Source: Rhabditophanes sp. KR3021
Taxonomy: Eukaryota > Nematoda > Chromadorea > Rhabditida > Alloionematidae
Assembly: GCA_963281155.1 (NCBI GenBank)
Contig: CAUJLY010000003.1
Location: 4,588,001-4,652,000, forward strand
DNA length: 64,000 nt
Direction of reading: 5' to 3'
Shown: positions 42,704 through 53,890 of the stretch, one piece after another
Layout of the letters: every line of letters starts with the position of its first letter
Numbering within the stretch: the first letter of the stretch is position 1
Position numbers and translations under genes: made by a program
The notes under the pieces: generated by a model
Database searches by the model: none
The model's input: only the letters and a program-made list of their open reading frames with translations
Told to the model about the DNA's origin: nothing

Positions 42704-44386
42704 TTAAATTCTTGAAAACATCTTTTCCGTTTCTTCCACAAATTTGGCATTTATATTGGTCATGAACTTTTTACCCTTCTCTTGATCGAATTCAGATATT
42801 TCTAACCATATTGCGGAACATTTTGCAAGGGTTTCCCTATAAATCATTTGATCTTCGGAGTTAAGGTCGTGAATGTTAACTGTCATGAGTAATTGTCTGA
42901 TATTGCTACTCATTGCGAAGTGGAACATTTGTCTGGATGCAATCGAGTCTTCGATGATTCTTTTAACAAAACTCCAGTGTGGTTTGGCAATCAAACGATT
43001 CATAATTACTAGCAAAAGTTCTCTATTAACTCCTACTAACCTAGGGACCATGTTTTTGTACATTACTTCAGCCTCATCTAATGGTAGACGCAACAAGTTG
43101 TAAGTAAGATACTTGTAATAATAAGAGTGTTCATGGGTAAAAGCAGTCAATTTGACTTCATTCTTTGGGTTTGAATAAATTCTTTCAATTCTTTCAACTA
43201 AGTCAGAGCTATTAGCATCACAAGCTACGTACATTGCAATCTTGAAGAAACCTTGATCTTCGGAATTTTGTAATGGAATCGCTTTCATGGCTTCGAGGTT
43301 TGCTAAAATTTGGTCCAAGATTGAAACTACGATCTTTTTGTTGTTTTCATCTTTCTCACCCATTCCAGGTCTCAAGTAGGAAAGAATTAGAGAATAAGTA
43401 GCTAAAGACGCATCGACTCCGGCAGTTCTAAATTCTAGGATAATCTTTTGAATATGTTCTAGTTTGCATTGGAAACTTAGTTTCTTTGGCAAAACTTTGA
43501 TAACAGCATCCAAGGTTTTGACTGTTGGTTTGACCTTACATTTGTTCATAATCTCCAAATATTCCTTAGCCTTTTTCCAATCAGAAACACAAATTAATCC
43601 ATCGAATGCTTGTGAAAATGGCACCATTTTCTCTTCTAACATCTTGGCAAACATTTCCCTTGCTTTGTTAAGACTTGGGCCTGAAGCGTGTTTACATAAA
43701 CCAGCAATCATTGTTGAGTATGTTTCAGGAGTTTTGTCAATTGTTTCGAAAAGTAAATCAGCAGTTCCTTGAGACTTCCATCCATTGACAATGTCTTCCT
43801 CAGAAAAGTTCCTCCATCCATGGTATGAAACTTCAGAATCGGGAATATTATCTTCATTGTAAAAGACAACTAAATTAAATAAATCCTTTTGAACATCTGG
43901 GGATAATTCAGTTCCATTGGATCTAATTTTTTCATAGCAATCTACTGCAGTTTTTACTTCTTTTTCTTTGATCATTTCAATTAATTCCTGCTCAGTGCCT
44001 TCATATGGTCTGGCATTTAGAGGATGTTGAGGCCTAAATGCTTCGATCTTTGGCTCATCTATGTCATACATAAACAAGGTTGGCCATTCGGCAGCCAAAT
44101 GCTGTGCAGCTCTACGACCCATTTCCTAAAAAATGATTAACTTTTAAGCAGTAGTTTTATAACTTGCCTTGGACTGATAATACATTCTTTTGTTTTGTTG
44201 GGTAGTAGGGATGGTAATTGGATCATCTATGAATGAAAAATGCGGAGCTGTTTTATCCTCGCCGATTGTGCTATTAATTGCTTCAAGTATAGCTGTAGGA
44301 CTACGTTTAATAGCAACGGGGATCGAAATTTTGGTGGCATTAATTGATGCACATCTTGAAGATGTAATAATGGCACTTCTCAACAT
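42704..44386 (-). CDS. PTCD3: PTCD3-like mitochondrial ribosomal pentatricopeptide protein (mS39)
   Basis: Component of the mitochondrial small ribosomal subunit. Exons 44168-44386 and 42704-44125 give 546 residues. The N-terminus is a mitochondrial presequence (MLRSAIITSSRCASINATK). The segment HFSFIDDPITIPTTQQNKRM and KTAVDCYEKI match the family. PPR-like helical pairs follow (YSTMIAGLCKHASGPSLNKA, FDGLICVSDWKKAKEYL, VDASLATYSLILSYL). The only intron uses a GC donor (AAG|GCAAGT). Head-to-head with RPN8. Confidence 0.88.
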
Positions 44387-44558
44387 TTTTATCTAACAAT
44401 AGACTAATGATATTATATCCGAAGATAACAAAGTGAGCCATCTGTCTTACAACGAAATTTTTTAGCAAACAGATTGGGTTGTCGCGTATATAAGTATTCG
44501 TTGGTCTTATTAAATCATCATTTTTGCTATATCTCTCACGAACTGATTATACATTAAA
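44387..44558. promoter_or_regulatory. Shared divergent promoter region, PTCD3 and RPN8
   Basis: 172 bp between opposite start codons of two housekeeping genes; both core promoters must lie here. Confidence 0.5.
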
Positions 44559-45680
44559 ATGGCTAAGGATTCAGAAAAGAAAATTGACGATTCTGTTACA
44601 GTAGGAATCCCCATTGCTGTTAAAAAACCATCCGGAGACAAGGAGTTCAGTTTGGATAAAAAATGCCCATTCAAGAAGGTAAGTTATATAGTGATAAATT
44701 TAAATAAATGTTTTGTTTGTTAGGTTGTTGTTCATCCTTTGGTTCTTCTCAGTGTGGTAGACCATTATAACAGAGCAACCAAGAATCAAAAGGTTAAGAG
44801 GGTTGTCGGAGTTCTTTTGGGAAGTCAAGGCCCAAACAAAACGTTGGATATTGCCAACAGTTTCGCTGTCCCCTTCGATGAAGATGACAAACAAATTTGG
44901 TTCCTAGATGTCGATTATCTCGAAACGATGTTTCATATGTTTTATAAAGTTGCTGCTAAGGAAAAGATCGTTGGTTGGTATCATACTGGACCAAAGTTGG
45001 CTAAGAATGACATTGCCATCAATGAGCTTTTGATGAAATTTACCCCAAACCCTGTGTTGATCATCATCCAAGCTACACCAACCGAAATGGGATTACCAAC
45101 AGAGGCTTACTATCAATGCCATGAAAATCATTGTGATGGATCTTTACCAAGCAAGACTTTTGAACATTTGGCTAGTGAAATTGGGGCCGAAGAGGCTGAG
45201 GAAGTTGGAGTTGAGCATCTACTTAGAGACATCAAGGACCAAACTGCTGGAACTCTCACCCAAAGATTAAACCATCAACTCGCTGGATTAGCTGGGCTCG
45301 AAAAATTCCTCGTTGAAATTACCAAATACTTGGAAAATGTCCATGATGGAAAGCTTCCTAAAAATGATCAAATTAATTACATGATTCAAGAAGCTTTGAA
45401 TTTGCTTCCAAATGTTCATAACCCTGAATTTGTTGAGAGTCAAAATGTTTCTTCTAATGATCAGTATATGTGTGTATACATGGGTTCTTTGATTCGTACA
45501 GTCATTGCACTTCACAACTTGATTGATAACAAAGTAAGCTATTTGCCTTCAAATTAAAATAATAATCATTTTTAGATCTCTTTGCAAAAAGCCGAAAAAG
45601 ACATCATGGCTGTTCCTGAACCTGAAAAGAAGGAAATTGCCAAGCCAGCTGTTGATGTAAAAACTGAAGCTAAAAAATGA
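44559..45680 (+). CDS. rpn-8: 26S proteasome regulatory subunit RPN8 (PSMD7)
   Basis: Lid subunit of the 19S regulatory particle; partners the deubiquitinase RPN11. Exons 44559-44678, 44724-45533 and 45576-45680 give 344 residues. The MPN domain starts [17 protein letters not shown] and runs through [20 protein letters not shown] and [12 protein letters not shown]. The JAMM metal ligands are absent, as expected for RPN8. The helical C-terminal half reads [20 protein letters not shown]. The tail is Lys/Glu-rich. First of three closely spaced plus-strand genes. Confidence 0.97.
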
Positions 45681-45853
45681 ATTATTTAAATGATATAACT
45701 TATTTATATAAAACTAATGTCTACATATTTCGGTGTTTAAAATTAAATTGACATATTAATGAGTGTTTTCATATCGTAAAATGTTTGACCATTTTTATAT
45801 CTTTAGTACAACTTTTATCCTTTTTCTAATACTTATTATGTAGGATAATCAAA

Positions 45854-46261
45854 ATGAACAAGGAAGTTAACGAACAAGAGATTATCCAAGTCTACAAGAC
45901 ATTAAGAGAGGAAGTAGCGTTGTTGAAGAGAGAATTTCTTAAAACTAGCCAAGAGTTGAAAGAACACCGTAAGATCATTGCAGTAATGGAAGATATGGCC
46001 GATGATAGAAATTGCTACAGAATTACTGGGAACCAATTACTCCAAGGCACAGCAAAAGAAATCAAAGATCATTTAACCTGCAATGTTGCTAAATTTGAAG
46101 TCTTGACTAGACAATTGGAACAAAACCTGGAGAAAAAGTTGATTGAGCATGATGAACATGTCCAAAAGCATAATATCCGCGTTGTTTCTGAAGAAGAAGC
46201 TAGACAGCTTCAAAGACAGCAACAAATGCAAAAACAGCAACCACCCGCTCAAAAGGCTTAA
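45854..46261 (+). CDS. pfd-2: Prefoldin subunit 2
   Basis: Beta-type subunit of the hexameric prefoldin chaperone that passes actin and tubulin to CCT. A single exon encodes 135 residues. Two long coiled coils flank the hairpin (LREEVALLKREFLKTSQELK, DDRNCYRITGNQLLQGTAKE), and it ends with KHNIRVVSEEEARQLQRQQQ, a near match to human PFDN2 KHNIR. It lies 173 bp after RPN8, with an acceptor TGTAG 11 nt before the ATG, consistent with trans-splicing in an operon. Confidence 0.93.
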   Translation: MNKEVNEQEIIQVYKTLREEVALLKREFLKTSQELKEHRKIIAVMEDMADDRNCYRITGNQLLQGTAKEIKDHLTCNVAKFEVLTRQLEQNLEKKLIEHDEHVQKHNIRVVSEEEARQLQRQQQMQKQQPPAQKA

Positions 46262-46521
46262 GTATGCTATGATCTATTTTGTTTTAGTTTTTGAAATGCT
46301 TGGCTTTACTCAACCTAATAAAAGTTCTTTTTCCTTATATAAATACAAATTTTCACGGCATAAGTGAGCCTTAATTTTTTATCATTAAATTTAAATTAAT
46401 ATATCTTCTTTATCATTTGATCCAAAATAATTAAATTTTGTTCATCGTTTAATTCAAAATTATTATTTTTTTATTATTAAACTTACAATTAATATATTTT
46501 CTTTATACTATTTATTAGGTC

Positions 46522-47482
46522 ATGGCTCGCAACCCTTTAACTATCAACACAAGTGCTAAATGTAGTGACCAACGAATGTTTGAATATTTATTGCCAAATT
46601 GTACTCTTAAAGAAACATTTGAATCGTTATCCAAAGACATAATTAAATACAGTGAGAATGATTTTCCTAATTTTGGAGCTGAAATAGCTTCTCCATTTCA
46701 AGGAGGCAGATTTTCAAATATTTTCGAAGTTACACTATCTGACAAAACAAAATATGCACTGAAATTGTATAAAACGTCAGATGAATGTCGTTTTAACTTC
46801 TTAAACGATGTAAATTTTAGTTAATTATATTACTTTACATCATTTACTTTAGTTGCATTGCTTAAAGTTGTTCAGGCATCAGCATATAGTTTCCATGAAA
46901 GGATATTTCCAAAATAATTCAAATGGAATTTTATTAGAATTATTAGAAAGAGACAATTTGCGAGATATAATAAATGACAAAAAGTTAATTGAAAATAAAC
47001 TTAAAACACAATGGTGCGCGCAAATTGCTTCTGGATTGGCATACATACACTCCATTAGTTATTGTCATTCAGACATTAAGCCGGAAAATATATGTTTTAC
47101 ACCACAATTTAGAGAAGTAAAAATTTGTGATTTCGGAAGTGCTATAAATGAAACAGACACAAAAACTTCCAATTGTGGATCTTCATATTATCGTGCTCCA
47201 GAATTATTCAAAGGTCAGCCATTTACCGATAAATGTGATGTTTATAGTTTTTCAATTACAATGTGGGAATTATTCACTTACAAAATACCCTATCCTAATC
47301 TTTCTGCAGATGAATTATTTTGGGCAATTGCAAGCGGAATTTCATCACTTGAATTAAATGACTCCAATATTCCAGACATTATTAAAAACATTTTGGAAGT
47401 TTGCTTATCGTCTGAGGCTGCTAAAAGATTAACTGCTGCACAATTACAATTACACCTATCTAATCTCTCTAGTCAAGACTGA
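46522..47482 (+). CDS. Protein kinase, TKL/TAK1-like or unassigned
   Basis: Exons 46522-46809 and 46853-47482 give 305 residues, barely more than a kinase domain. The glycine loop is degenerate (FQGGRFSNIFEV), the beta-3 lysine is in YALKLYK, helix C may lie near KTSDECRFNFLND, the catalytic loop is YCHSDIKPENI (HSD in place of HRD), DFG is intact (ICDFGSA), and the APE motif is present (YYRAPELF), followed by DVYSFSITMWELFTYKIPYP as in TKL kinases. Probably active but divergent. An acceptor ATTAG lies 3 nt before the ATG. Its last 27 nt overlap the GPCR gene on the other strand. Confidence 0.85.
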
Positions 47483-49307
47483 CGAACCACCTGTCCTATT
47501 TATTCTTGATGATTGAGCAACATGAATAATATTATTTCGAAAATGGGGAATAAATACACCTAAAATTTTTTTAAAGCATGTTCTGAATTCATCACTTCTC
47601 CAGAAGTAAACATAATAATTGCAGCTATATGATAGCAAACCTACAATACAATACATTACATAATAAACTTTTTTGACCGATCTGGTATTTATTAGAATAT
47701 TATTTATACTTTTAAATTCAAGGTTTATTAGTTCGAGATGCGCAATTCTAACATGACGAAGCTTCATGCATTTGAATATTAGTTGAAAGCTATTCATATT
47801 TTGGCAATATTATGATCAAATAAGGCTTTACTAATATTATTTCCTCGTATTGAAAAGTTGGAAGTACCTGAACCAATTGCCGAGGCTAGTGATCAGTACA
47901 CAAAATTTGAAGAAGATTTAAAGAATATCGGGTTCACAGGAACGAATATTGTAGCACTATTATTTGGTATGAGAAATACATCGACCGTTAACATTTTAGA
48001 TGTCTTTAATAGCAAGGATACTGAAAAGGGAGACTTCTATACCTACTTAATACTGGACCGAGAAAACGCAGTGGAAATTGGTCAGTAGATAGCGTAAGGG
48101 ATACCATCAAGTACATTGGTAAGACTGTACAATTTAAAGAAATAATGACTAGCTATAGTGATGATTTTGATAAGAAAGTTAATCTAAAGAACCTGTTCGA
48201 TAGAAAGGGGGATTTCATCAATGCTGTCATTCGGAATAACTCTTATGGAAAGAAGGAAATCACAGTCCTGAGAATGAGTACTAATCGGAGGAGGTCATTA
48301 AGAACATCGAGTCTATTCTGATCAGAGTCTTCAGACCTCAAATCAAGAACTCGGTATTCCGATCTTATTATCAACGAGTTTATGGTGGCTCCTGATTTTT
48401 CGAACGGGGTATTTTCTAAATAATTTGTTGATTACCTGGGATAACAGCTAACATTGAAGCATCATCCATAACTTGTTCTGGCACATTAAAAGCTTTCATA
48501 ATTATCATTGTAATTGCACTTAGAATGGACGATAGGAATAGTAAAACCATATTAATTTTTAATGTGTTCACAATTCGTATTTGGATTTCTTTTTCAACAT
48601 TACTTAATATTTCTAAATTAAACGATAATCAACTTAAAATGATAATTGACTCACTAAAATAATGAAGAGAAAAATGCATCATTATATGGATTAAAATAAT
48701 TAGCACACACGCTCCTAAACTTGTATAAGTCCAAAATTCTCGAACACTTGAAGGCATCGAAGTTGGCAAAATGCAAATCGCAACATCTCCTTCTTCCATG
48801 TAAAAATAGCTTGCAATTAAAAAATATAATCCAAATGTAATCGTGGGAATTATTATGACTATCTCATAAGGGACATACCAACTTTTACGTTTATTTACAC
48901 TAAATTTACGTATATTAAATTAAATTCGTCACTTACGAAAATGGAAAGATGATGCTGATTAACCTATCTAACGGAAGAATCACCGTCATTGCCACTTCAA
49001 CGTTTTCAATAAAAATATAGACCGCAGTTGACCAAAAACAAGTAACTACTGGCATTTCAAATACACCCAGAAGAATTCTAGTTGCCGATAATACCTCAAA
49101 TGTTAGACTTATCCCATCAGTTATGGCAAGAAATGCCAGTAAAATTCCTTAAAATATGTGTCAATGTAAATCATAGTCAAAATTACCAAAACTATGTCGA
49201 AGCTCTTTAAACATTATAACCGCTATAACAATGTTGATACTTCCAAAGATACCAAATATAGCAAAGACATAATCAGAATATGTGACTAAATCATTAGCCC
49301 ACGACAT
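47456..49307 (-). CDS. Rhodopsin-type G-protein-coupled receptor, probably peptide or orphan
   Basis: Seven-helix receptor. Exons 49187-49307, 48937-49147, 48655-48899, 48436-48612 and 47456-47640 join in phase to 312 residues. TM1 is YSDYVFAIFGIFGSINIVIA, TM2 has LAFLAITDGISL. TM3 ends in LPLDRLISIIFPF, with DR in place of DRY. TM4-5 are in exon 3. TM6 is MVLLFLSSILSAITMIIMK. TM7 reads GLLSYSCNYYVYFWRSDEFR, with NYYVY where NPxxY is usual. This wording is common in nematode receptors (FMRFamide-like/SRW types). Intron 4 (47641-48435) holds an antisense GIY-YIG remnant. The 3' coding end overlaps the kinase gene. Confidence 0.82.
47839..48400 (+). pseudogene. Decayed GIY-YIG nuclease ORF inside the GPCR intron
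   Basis: Plus strand, so antisense to the GPCR. Open from about 47858 (PEPIAEASDQYTKFEEDLKN, then GFTGTNIVALLFGM), it reaches a GIY-YIG core: FYTYLILDRENAVEIG, a stop at 48086-48088, then in another frame TIKYIGKTVQF. Downstream comes FINAVIRNNSYGKKEITVL and, after one more frame change, EVIKNIESILIRVFRPQIKN, which matches the Glu-containing tail of the LRR-intron copy (ESLECILVERFKHQITN). It is a different subfamily from copies 1-3. Confidence 0.65.
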
Positions 49308-49662
49308 TCTAAATGAAAGGATTTATTAATCTTGTCCTATTTAAGCAATATCTACTTACTAATAGATTAAATTTATAAATTGGTGAACTTATAATTAATA
49401 CATTCCTGGATAATTAATGGAATAAAAAAGACTTCTCATAAATGCTTATGTATTTTATAGGAATTACTTTATACATATGGTTGCTTTTTTTATTATTTTA
49501 ATTATTTTGTGTGTTTAAAGTGTATGATTATTGTTTTTAGATATAGTGGTATTTATAAATTCTAAGATTATTTAAGTATACAAAAAATAGTTTATTTATT
49601 CCGAGAACTGTAGCACCTGTTTATCGGATGCAAAAACAAATCACATATTTTCCTAATAATGT
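49308..49662. other. Intergenic region between GPCR and F-box-like gene
   Basis: Very AT-rich. Holds the GPCR 5' flank and the 3' flank of the next gene; no feature seen. Confidence 0.4.
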
Positions 49663-50681
49663 TTAATTAGTCTTCAAACTTATTACTTTAACATGACCCG
49701 GTAAATATGCAAAAAGTGGTTCATTTTGATGGAAATTGACCGAGGAACTATCTATGACCTGTAATTGTTGTTTCCATCTAATTTTATCTTGATAATATAA
49801 GGTGGTAAAGCTGCTCCACATTAAACATCTATCTTCATCGGAGCACTTACAAATTGAAGAAAAATTTAAACTTTTTCCTAATAAACTACATTTAGCTACG
49901 ATTTCTTGACTATATTCAATTGCATCTTCCGTTCTTAGGTCATGACAACTATTTTCGATGATGGATATGTTTGTTGCCCGACAATTAGTATTTGAAATTA
50001 ATAGCAAAAAGTCAAGGGAAGAAGAGCAATGAGATGGTTGAATTTGTATTGTTGTCAGCCGGTCCAACTGACTGAATGCTATCTAAAAGTACATTTAAAA
50101 AATAGACACCAAGTAAAAGTTACCTTCAAACATTCTGAGTCTGATTCACTAAATTCACATTGTGTAAATCGGATAGTTTGAGCTGAATTACTTTTTACAG
50201 TTTCATCCAATGTCACCAAATGAGGTGATGAATAAAAATTGCACTTATCGAAATGGATAATTTCCAATTTTTTTGCACTTTCTAGAATTAACTTATACAG
50301 ATAATCTAGGCCTTCTTCCAATGAGTCATCCAGATGAATGAAGTTTCTAATGAGCAGCAAGCGTCTTATTTGTCGATGAACTCTACATAAGAAAGGCTCC
50401 ATAAAGTCAGTTACCTGTTTTTTAATATTTTTGTTCGAATTAAATGTAATTTGAAAATGATTATCAGCAATTGAAATCTTGACTGTATCAATAGTGACAT
50501 CAACAGTTAAAGTTGAATCAACTAATGGATTGGAAGTGAAATAGTGGGTGCCGGAGCTTACATATTTGAACCATTTACAGGATTGTTCAACCTGCATTCT
50601 ATCTTTGATATTGGGTAAATTAGAAAAAACATTAGACATAATCAAGGAATTGCCTAAGACGAATTGAGCAGGTGTAAGCAT
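49663..50681 (-). CDS. F-box-like protein, nematode-specific type
   Basis: Exons 50124-50681 and 49663-50082 join in phase to 325 residues. Near the N-terminus, IMSNVFSNLPNIKDRMQVEQ then SCKWFKY resembles an F-box (substrate receptor of SCF ubiquitin ligases). The remainder alternates beta and helix with many hydrophobic repeats (LEIIHFDKCNF, AQTIRFTQCEF), like the leucine-rich or FTH-type tails of worm F-box proteins. No signal peptide or membrane helix. The assignment rests on a weak motif and the general layout. Confidence 0.6.
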
Positions 50682-51089
50682 AGCAAAATTAAATTAAACT
50701 GAAAATTATAATGATCAAATAATAGTTTATATGGAAGGGTTATTTTTACACAATATGAGGTGTAATCAGATTATGGGAGAGGCGAAACAAGTTTATTTAT
50801 ATTAATTAATGTTCTCAAAAAAGCAAATGATAATATCTAGGTAAAACGAGTCCTAACATTGCATGAAATTGGACTATTTTGAATAGCATTTAAAAAAGAC
50901 ATCAATGGAAATAGAAAAATATAGTATATGAAACAATATTAATAGTAGAAGGACTGGGTGATGTTTTGTATGAAATTGGTCAAGGACAAATCGCTTTACC
51001 GGTATCATTTGTTCATGTCTGTTAAGTTCTGCATTTTTTGTGGTTGATGAGATCATGATAATTTGGATCAATTTGGTAAATTTAGTTTA
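50682..51089. other. Intergenic region
   Basis: Contains a minus-strand open frame (50874-51071) that is probably 3' UTR of the next gene. Nothing else seen. Confidence 0.4.
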
Positions 51090-52015
51090 TTATCCGACAG
51101 AAGCAGAACTAGCCCTGTTTTTTATAAGGCAGTTTACGATTTTACGCTGGTCAATATTAAACAAATTTACTGAGAGTATTTTATGACCATACTGGATATG
51201 GCGATCAGCATAAAACTGCACATATGCTCCTGATAAAGTATATCTTTCCCCAGGATCTGACAAAGTCAGGGGGAAATCAGTGCCGCCCTTCATAGTGGCT
51301 AAACCATTAGCTTTCATCATGATATGTGATTCAAGGCCAAACATCTCCTTTAAAAAAGGAAGCGGAGCTTCAAGCAAAACAGCTGCTTCTCTCATCTTTT
51401 GTCTGTCATATCCTCCAACAACAACGCTAGTTAAGAAAGGTTGCATTTGACCATTACCAAATTTCAATTTCATATCACTGTATGCATCCAAATTGTCTCT
51501 TACACTCAGCCCATAATTATTAAATCCCTATCAAAATAAAGAATAAATGCAGATTTATCGTTCAGAAACTTACACTAACTCCATAACCAAGTCCGAATCC
51601 ATCTTCAACGAACGATGTACCTACTGTATTTGTGAATGGATCAAAAGAAGATCTAAAATGACATTTATCCTTTTATTTTCTAATATAGTGCATACTTTCC
51701 TGTGAGGTCAGCAGCTTGAGCTAGCAAAGAAACCTAAATATTCTCAAATGTCAAAATGCTTATGTAAATCAAACATGCCTCCTGTAATGTTTGTGGTTTG
51801 CCAGAATTCAGCTTCCCAGGTATTCTTAAACCAGGTACTAATAAACCCGCTCTTTCATCCGTGACACCAGTTGGTAAACGCAAAAGTCCTAATCCTCTTG
51901 GTTTATCTTTCAACAATGACATAGGTAAATAAACATATCCGACTATAATATGCTTACTGTCGATAACTCCAATTAACACAAAATGTAGTAGAAATTTTAA
52001 AAGAAAAGGGAACAT
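51090..52015 (-). CDS. Uncharacterised secreted protein
   Basis: Four exons, 51779-52015, 51696-51733, 51574-51652 and 51090-51527, join in phase to 263 residues. Signal peptide MFPFLLKFLLHFVLIGVIDS. The mature part is Gly/Leu-rich with no cysteine cluster: PRGLGLLRLPTGVTDERAGL, GFGLGYGVSGFNNYGLSVRD, LPFLKEMFGLESHIMMKANG, YTLSGAYVQFYADRHIQYG. I recognise no domain. The first intron needs a GC donor (GAG|GCATGT) to keep the frame; a GT alternative a few bases on does not fit. Head-to-head with the Pur gene. Confidence 0.75.
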
Positions 52016-52695
52016 TCGAATTAGTTATTTGCATAAATGTAATTCTTAATGAATAAACTTTCCAAATGCTGTAAAATACATTTGATTCTTAATAAACGAA
52101 GATCATGTAGTTCTTCAAAAAATGGGTGTCAATTACTTGTATTACTTATAAGATAAAGGAAGTATCGAAATAAGAATGTGATCATTGCGTGGATATCCAT
52201 TTAATCCAAAATCTTTAATGGCTGCGTACTTTTAAACAAAATTTGAATATATTTAGTTTAGTTGGTTCATTATACGTTAATTACTTTGCCACAAACATGG
52301 CAACGTAAGGTTGTCTTAAAATGTACGCTATTTATGTGCACTTACCAAGTATTTAGTTAAGTAACATTGGTTTATTCGATATTAAGCATAATTTGCTCTT
52401 TTCCCTTCCCTTCCTCTCTCTTTCTAAACACAAACAAACTCGACCAGTATATGCAAAGACCGTGTCAAGAGTTTGTCCATTGGAAGGCTGCGTTTTGTTT
52501 ACGTTTATTTGATAAAAAATTATTTCCTATCGACGTGTTTTTATATTTTCTTCTTGGATATTATCACTAAGTATATGTTTTATGTATGGATATTTCTTCA
52601 ATGTGTTGTGTTTAATTGTTATTAAAGGTTTATTACTTTATAGGATAAAAGATATATTCCTAGCTTGCTTGTGATAGTAGGATTAAGTGAAGAAA
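52016..52695. other. Intergenic region, secreted protein to PLP-1 (divergent promoters)
   Basis: 680 bp between opposite start codons; 5' UTR sequence of the Pur gene probably starts near 52640. An open frame at 52367-52570 has no support. Confidence 0.45.
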
Positions 52696-53543
52696 ATGGT
52701 TGACGGAAGAGATGGATTTGTAAGTCGTGGAGGATCTCGCGGTGCTCGTGGAAACAGAGGAAGAGGACGTGGTGGAAGAGGAGGAAATTTCAATAATAAG
52801 GAAAGAACTGATCCTGCTACCAATGAAGAGTTTGGTGGTGAAAATGCCGGGAGTACTGTTCACTCTTACTACTCAAGAACTTTTGGCCATTCTCTGAAGA
52901 AGTATTACTTTGACTTGTACAATTTTGAGGAAGGAAAAGTTCTCAAGATCTCTGAGGTCTTTGGAGTTCATCAAAGAATTTCAATTCATCTGCCAATCGA
53001 GGCTATTGGAGAATTGAAAGAGAAGTTGGGAAAATTTAATGAATATAATAGTGGTACGTTGCTATGGTTTGCACATTTTAAATACCTTTATTTTTAGCAG
53101 GTTTAAAGGTCAATGACCTTTATGAAGAGTCAATTGTTTTCAAAGGCCAAAGATTCGCCCTTGTTTTGGGTTTTAACATTAGAGGAACGATTGTAACTAT
53201 TTCGCAAATTTCAAAAATGGTTGGAGCTCAAGCTCAAATCAAGATCAATCCCTTGGCTTTGACTGGGTTCATCAACGAACTTCATGAAATCTCTGCACAA
53301 CTGGAACCGGAAGATTACACCAACCTTGACGATTACCCTCCATCTTCAGTTGTTCACTGTGTTGATGAAAAGAAAACCTTCTTCTTCGATCCCATCATTC
53401 GTGAGGATGAGAAATGTCTTAGAATCTCTCAAGTCAAACTCAAGAATTCGAGTACTTTGATGAATATCAATATTCACATTCCAGTTGACGATTTGAAAGC
53501 TTTCAGGGACGCATTCATTGCTGTTTGCGAAAAACTTGAATAA
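52696..53543 (+). CDS. plp-1: Pur-alpha-like nucleic-acid-binding protein (PLP-1)
   Basis: Single-stranded DNA/RNA-binding protein of nucleus and germline. Exons 52696-53053 and 53101-53543 give 266 residues. The N-terminus is a Gly/Arg-rich RGG-like stretch (RGNRGRGRGGRGG). Three PUR repeats follow: KKYYFDLYNFEEGKVLKISE, FKGQRFALVLGFNIRGTIVT and KKTFFFDPIIREDEKCLRIS, each with the hairpin-helix pattern. The intron ends TTTTTAGCAG|G, a tandem (NAGNAG) acceptor that would add or drop one Ala. The ATG at 52696 follows AAGAAA and is the first in frame. Confidence 0.93.
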
Positions 53544-53890
53544 TTGCCAATAATTAAACCTAAATACTACCTGTTTATTCATCTCGTCTTGTAAATTTAA
53601 TCTAAATTTCGCTTCTAAAACTATTCCTGCTTAATAATTAATGTTCATCGGGAATATGATTACTATACATTGAGTAATAAAGCTTGTTTTGAATAAAATT
53701 ATCCACAAAGCATTTATTATTAAATTCGTGTATGGAAATACCTATTTGGTACTTTCAACAATGTTCAAAATGCTTAAAATAACATTATTTGTCTCATATA
53801 TTTAATTTAAAATAAATGATTATAATAAAATTCTTTCTCAATTTCATACTAATATTTGTGATGAATGTCATTTTACTTTAATCTTACTTA

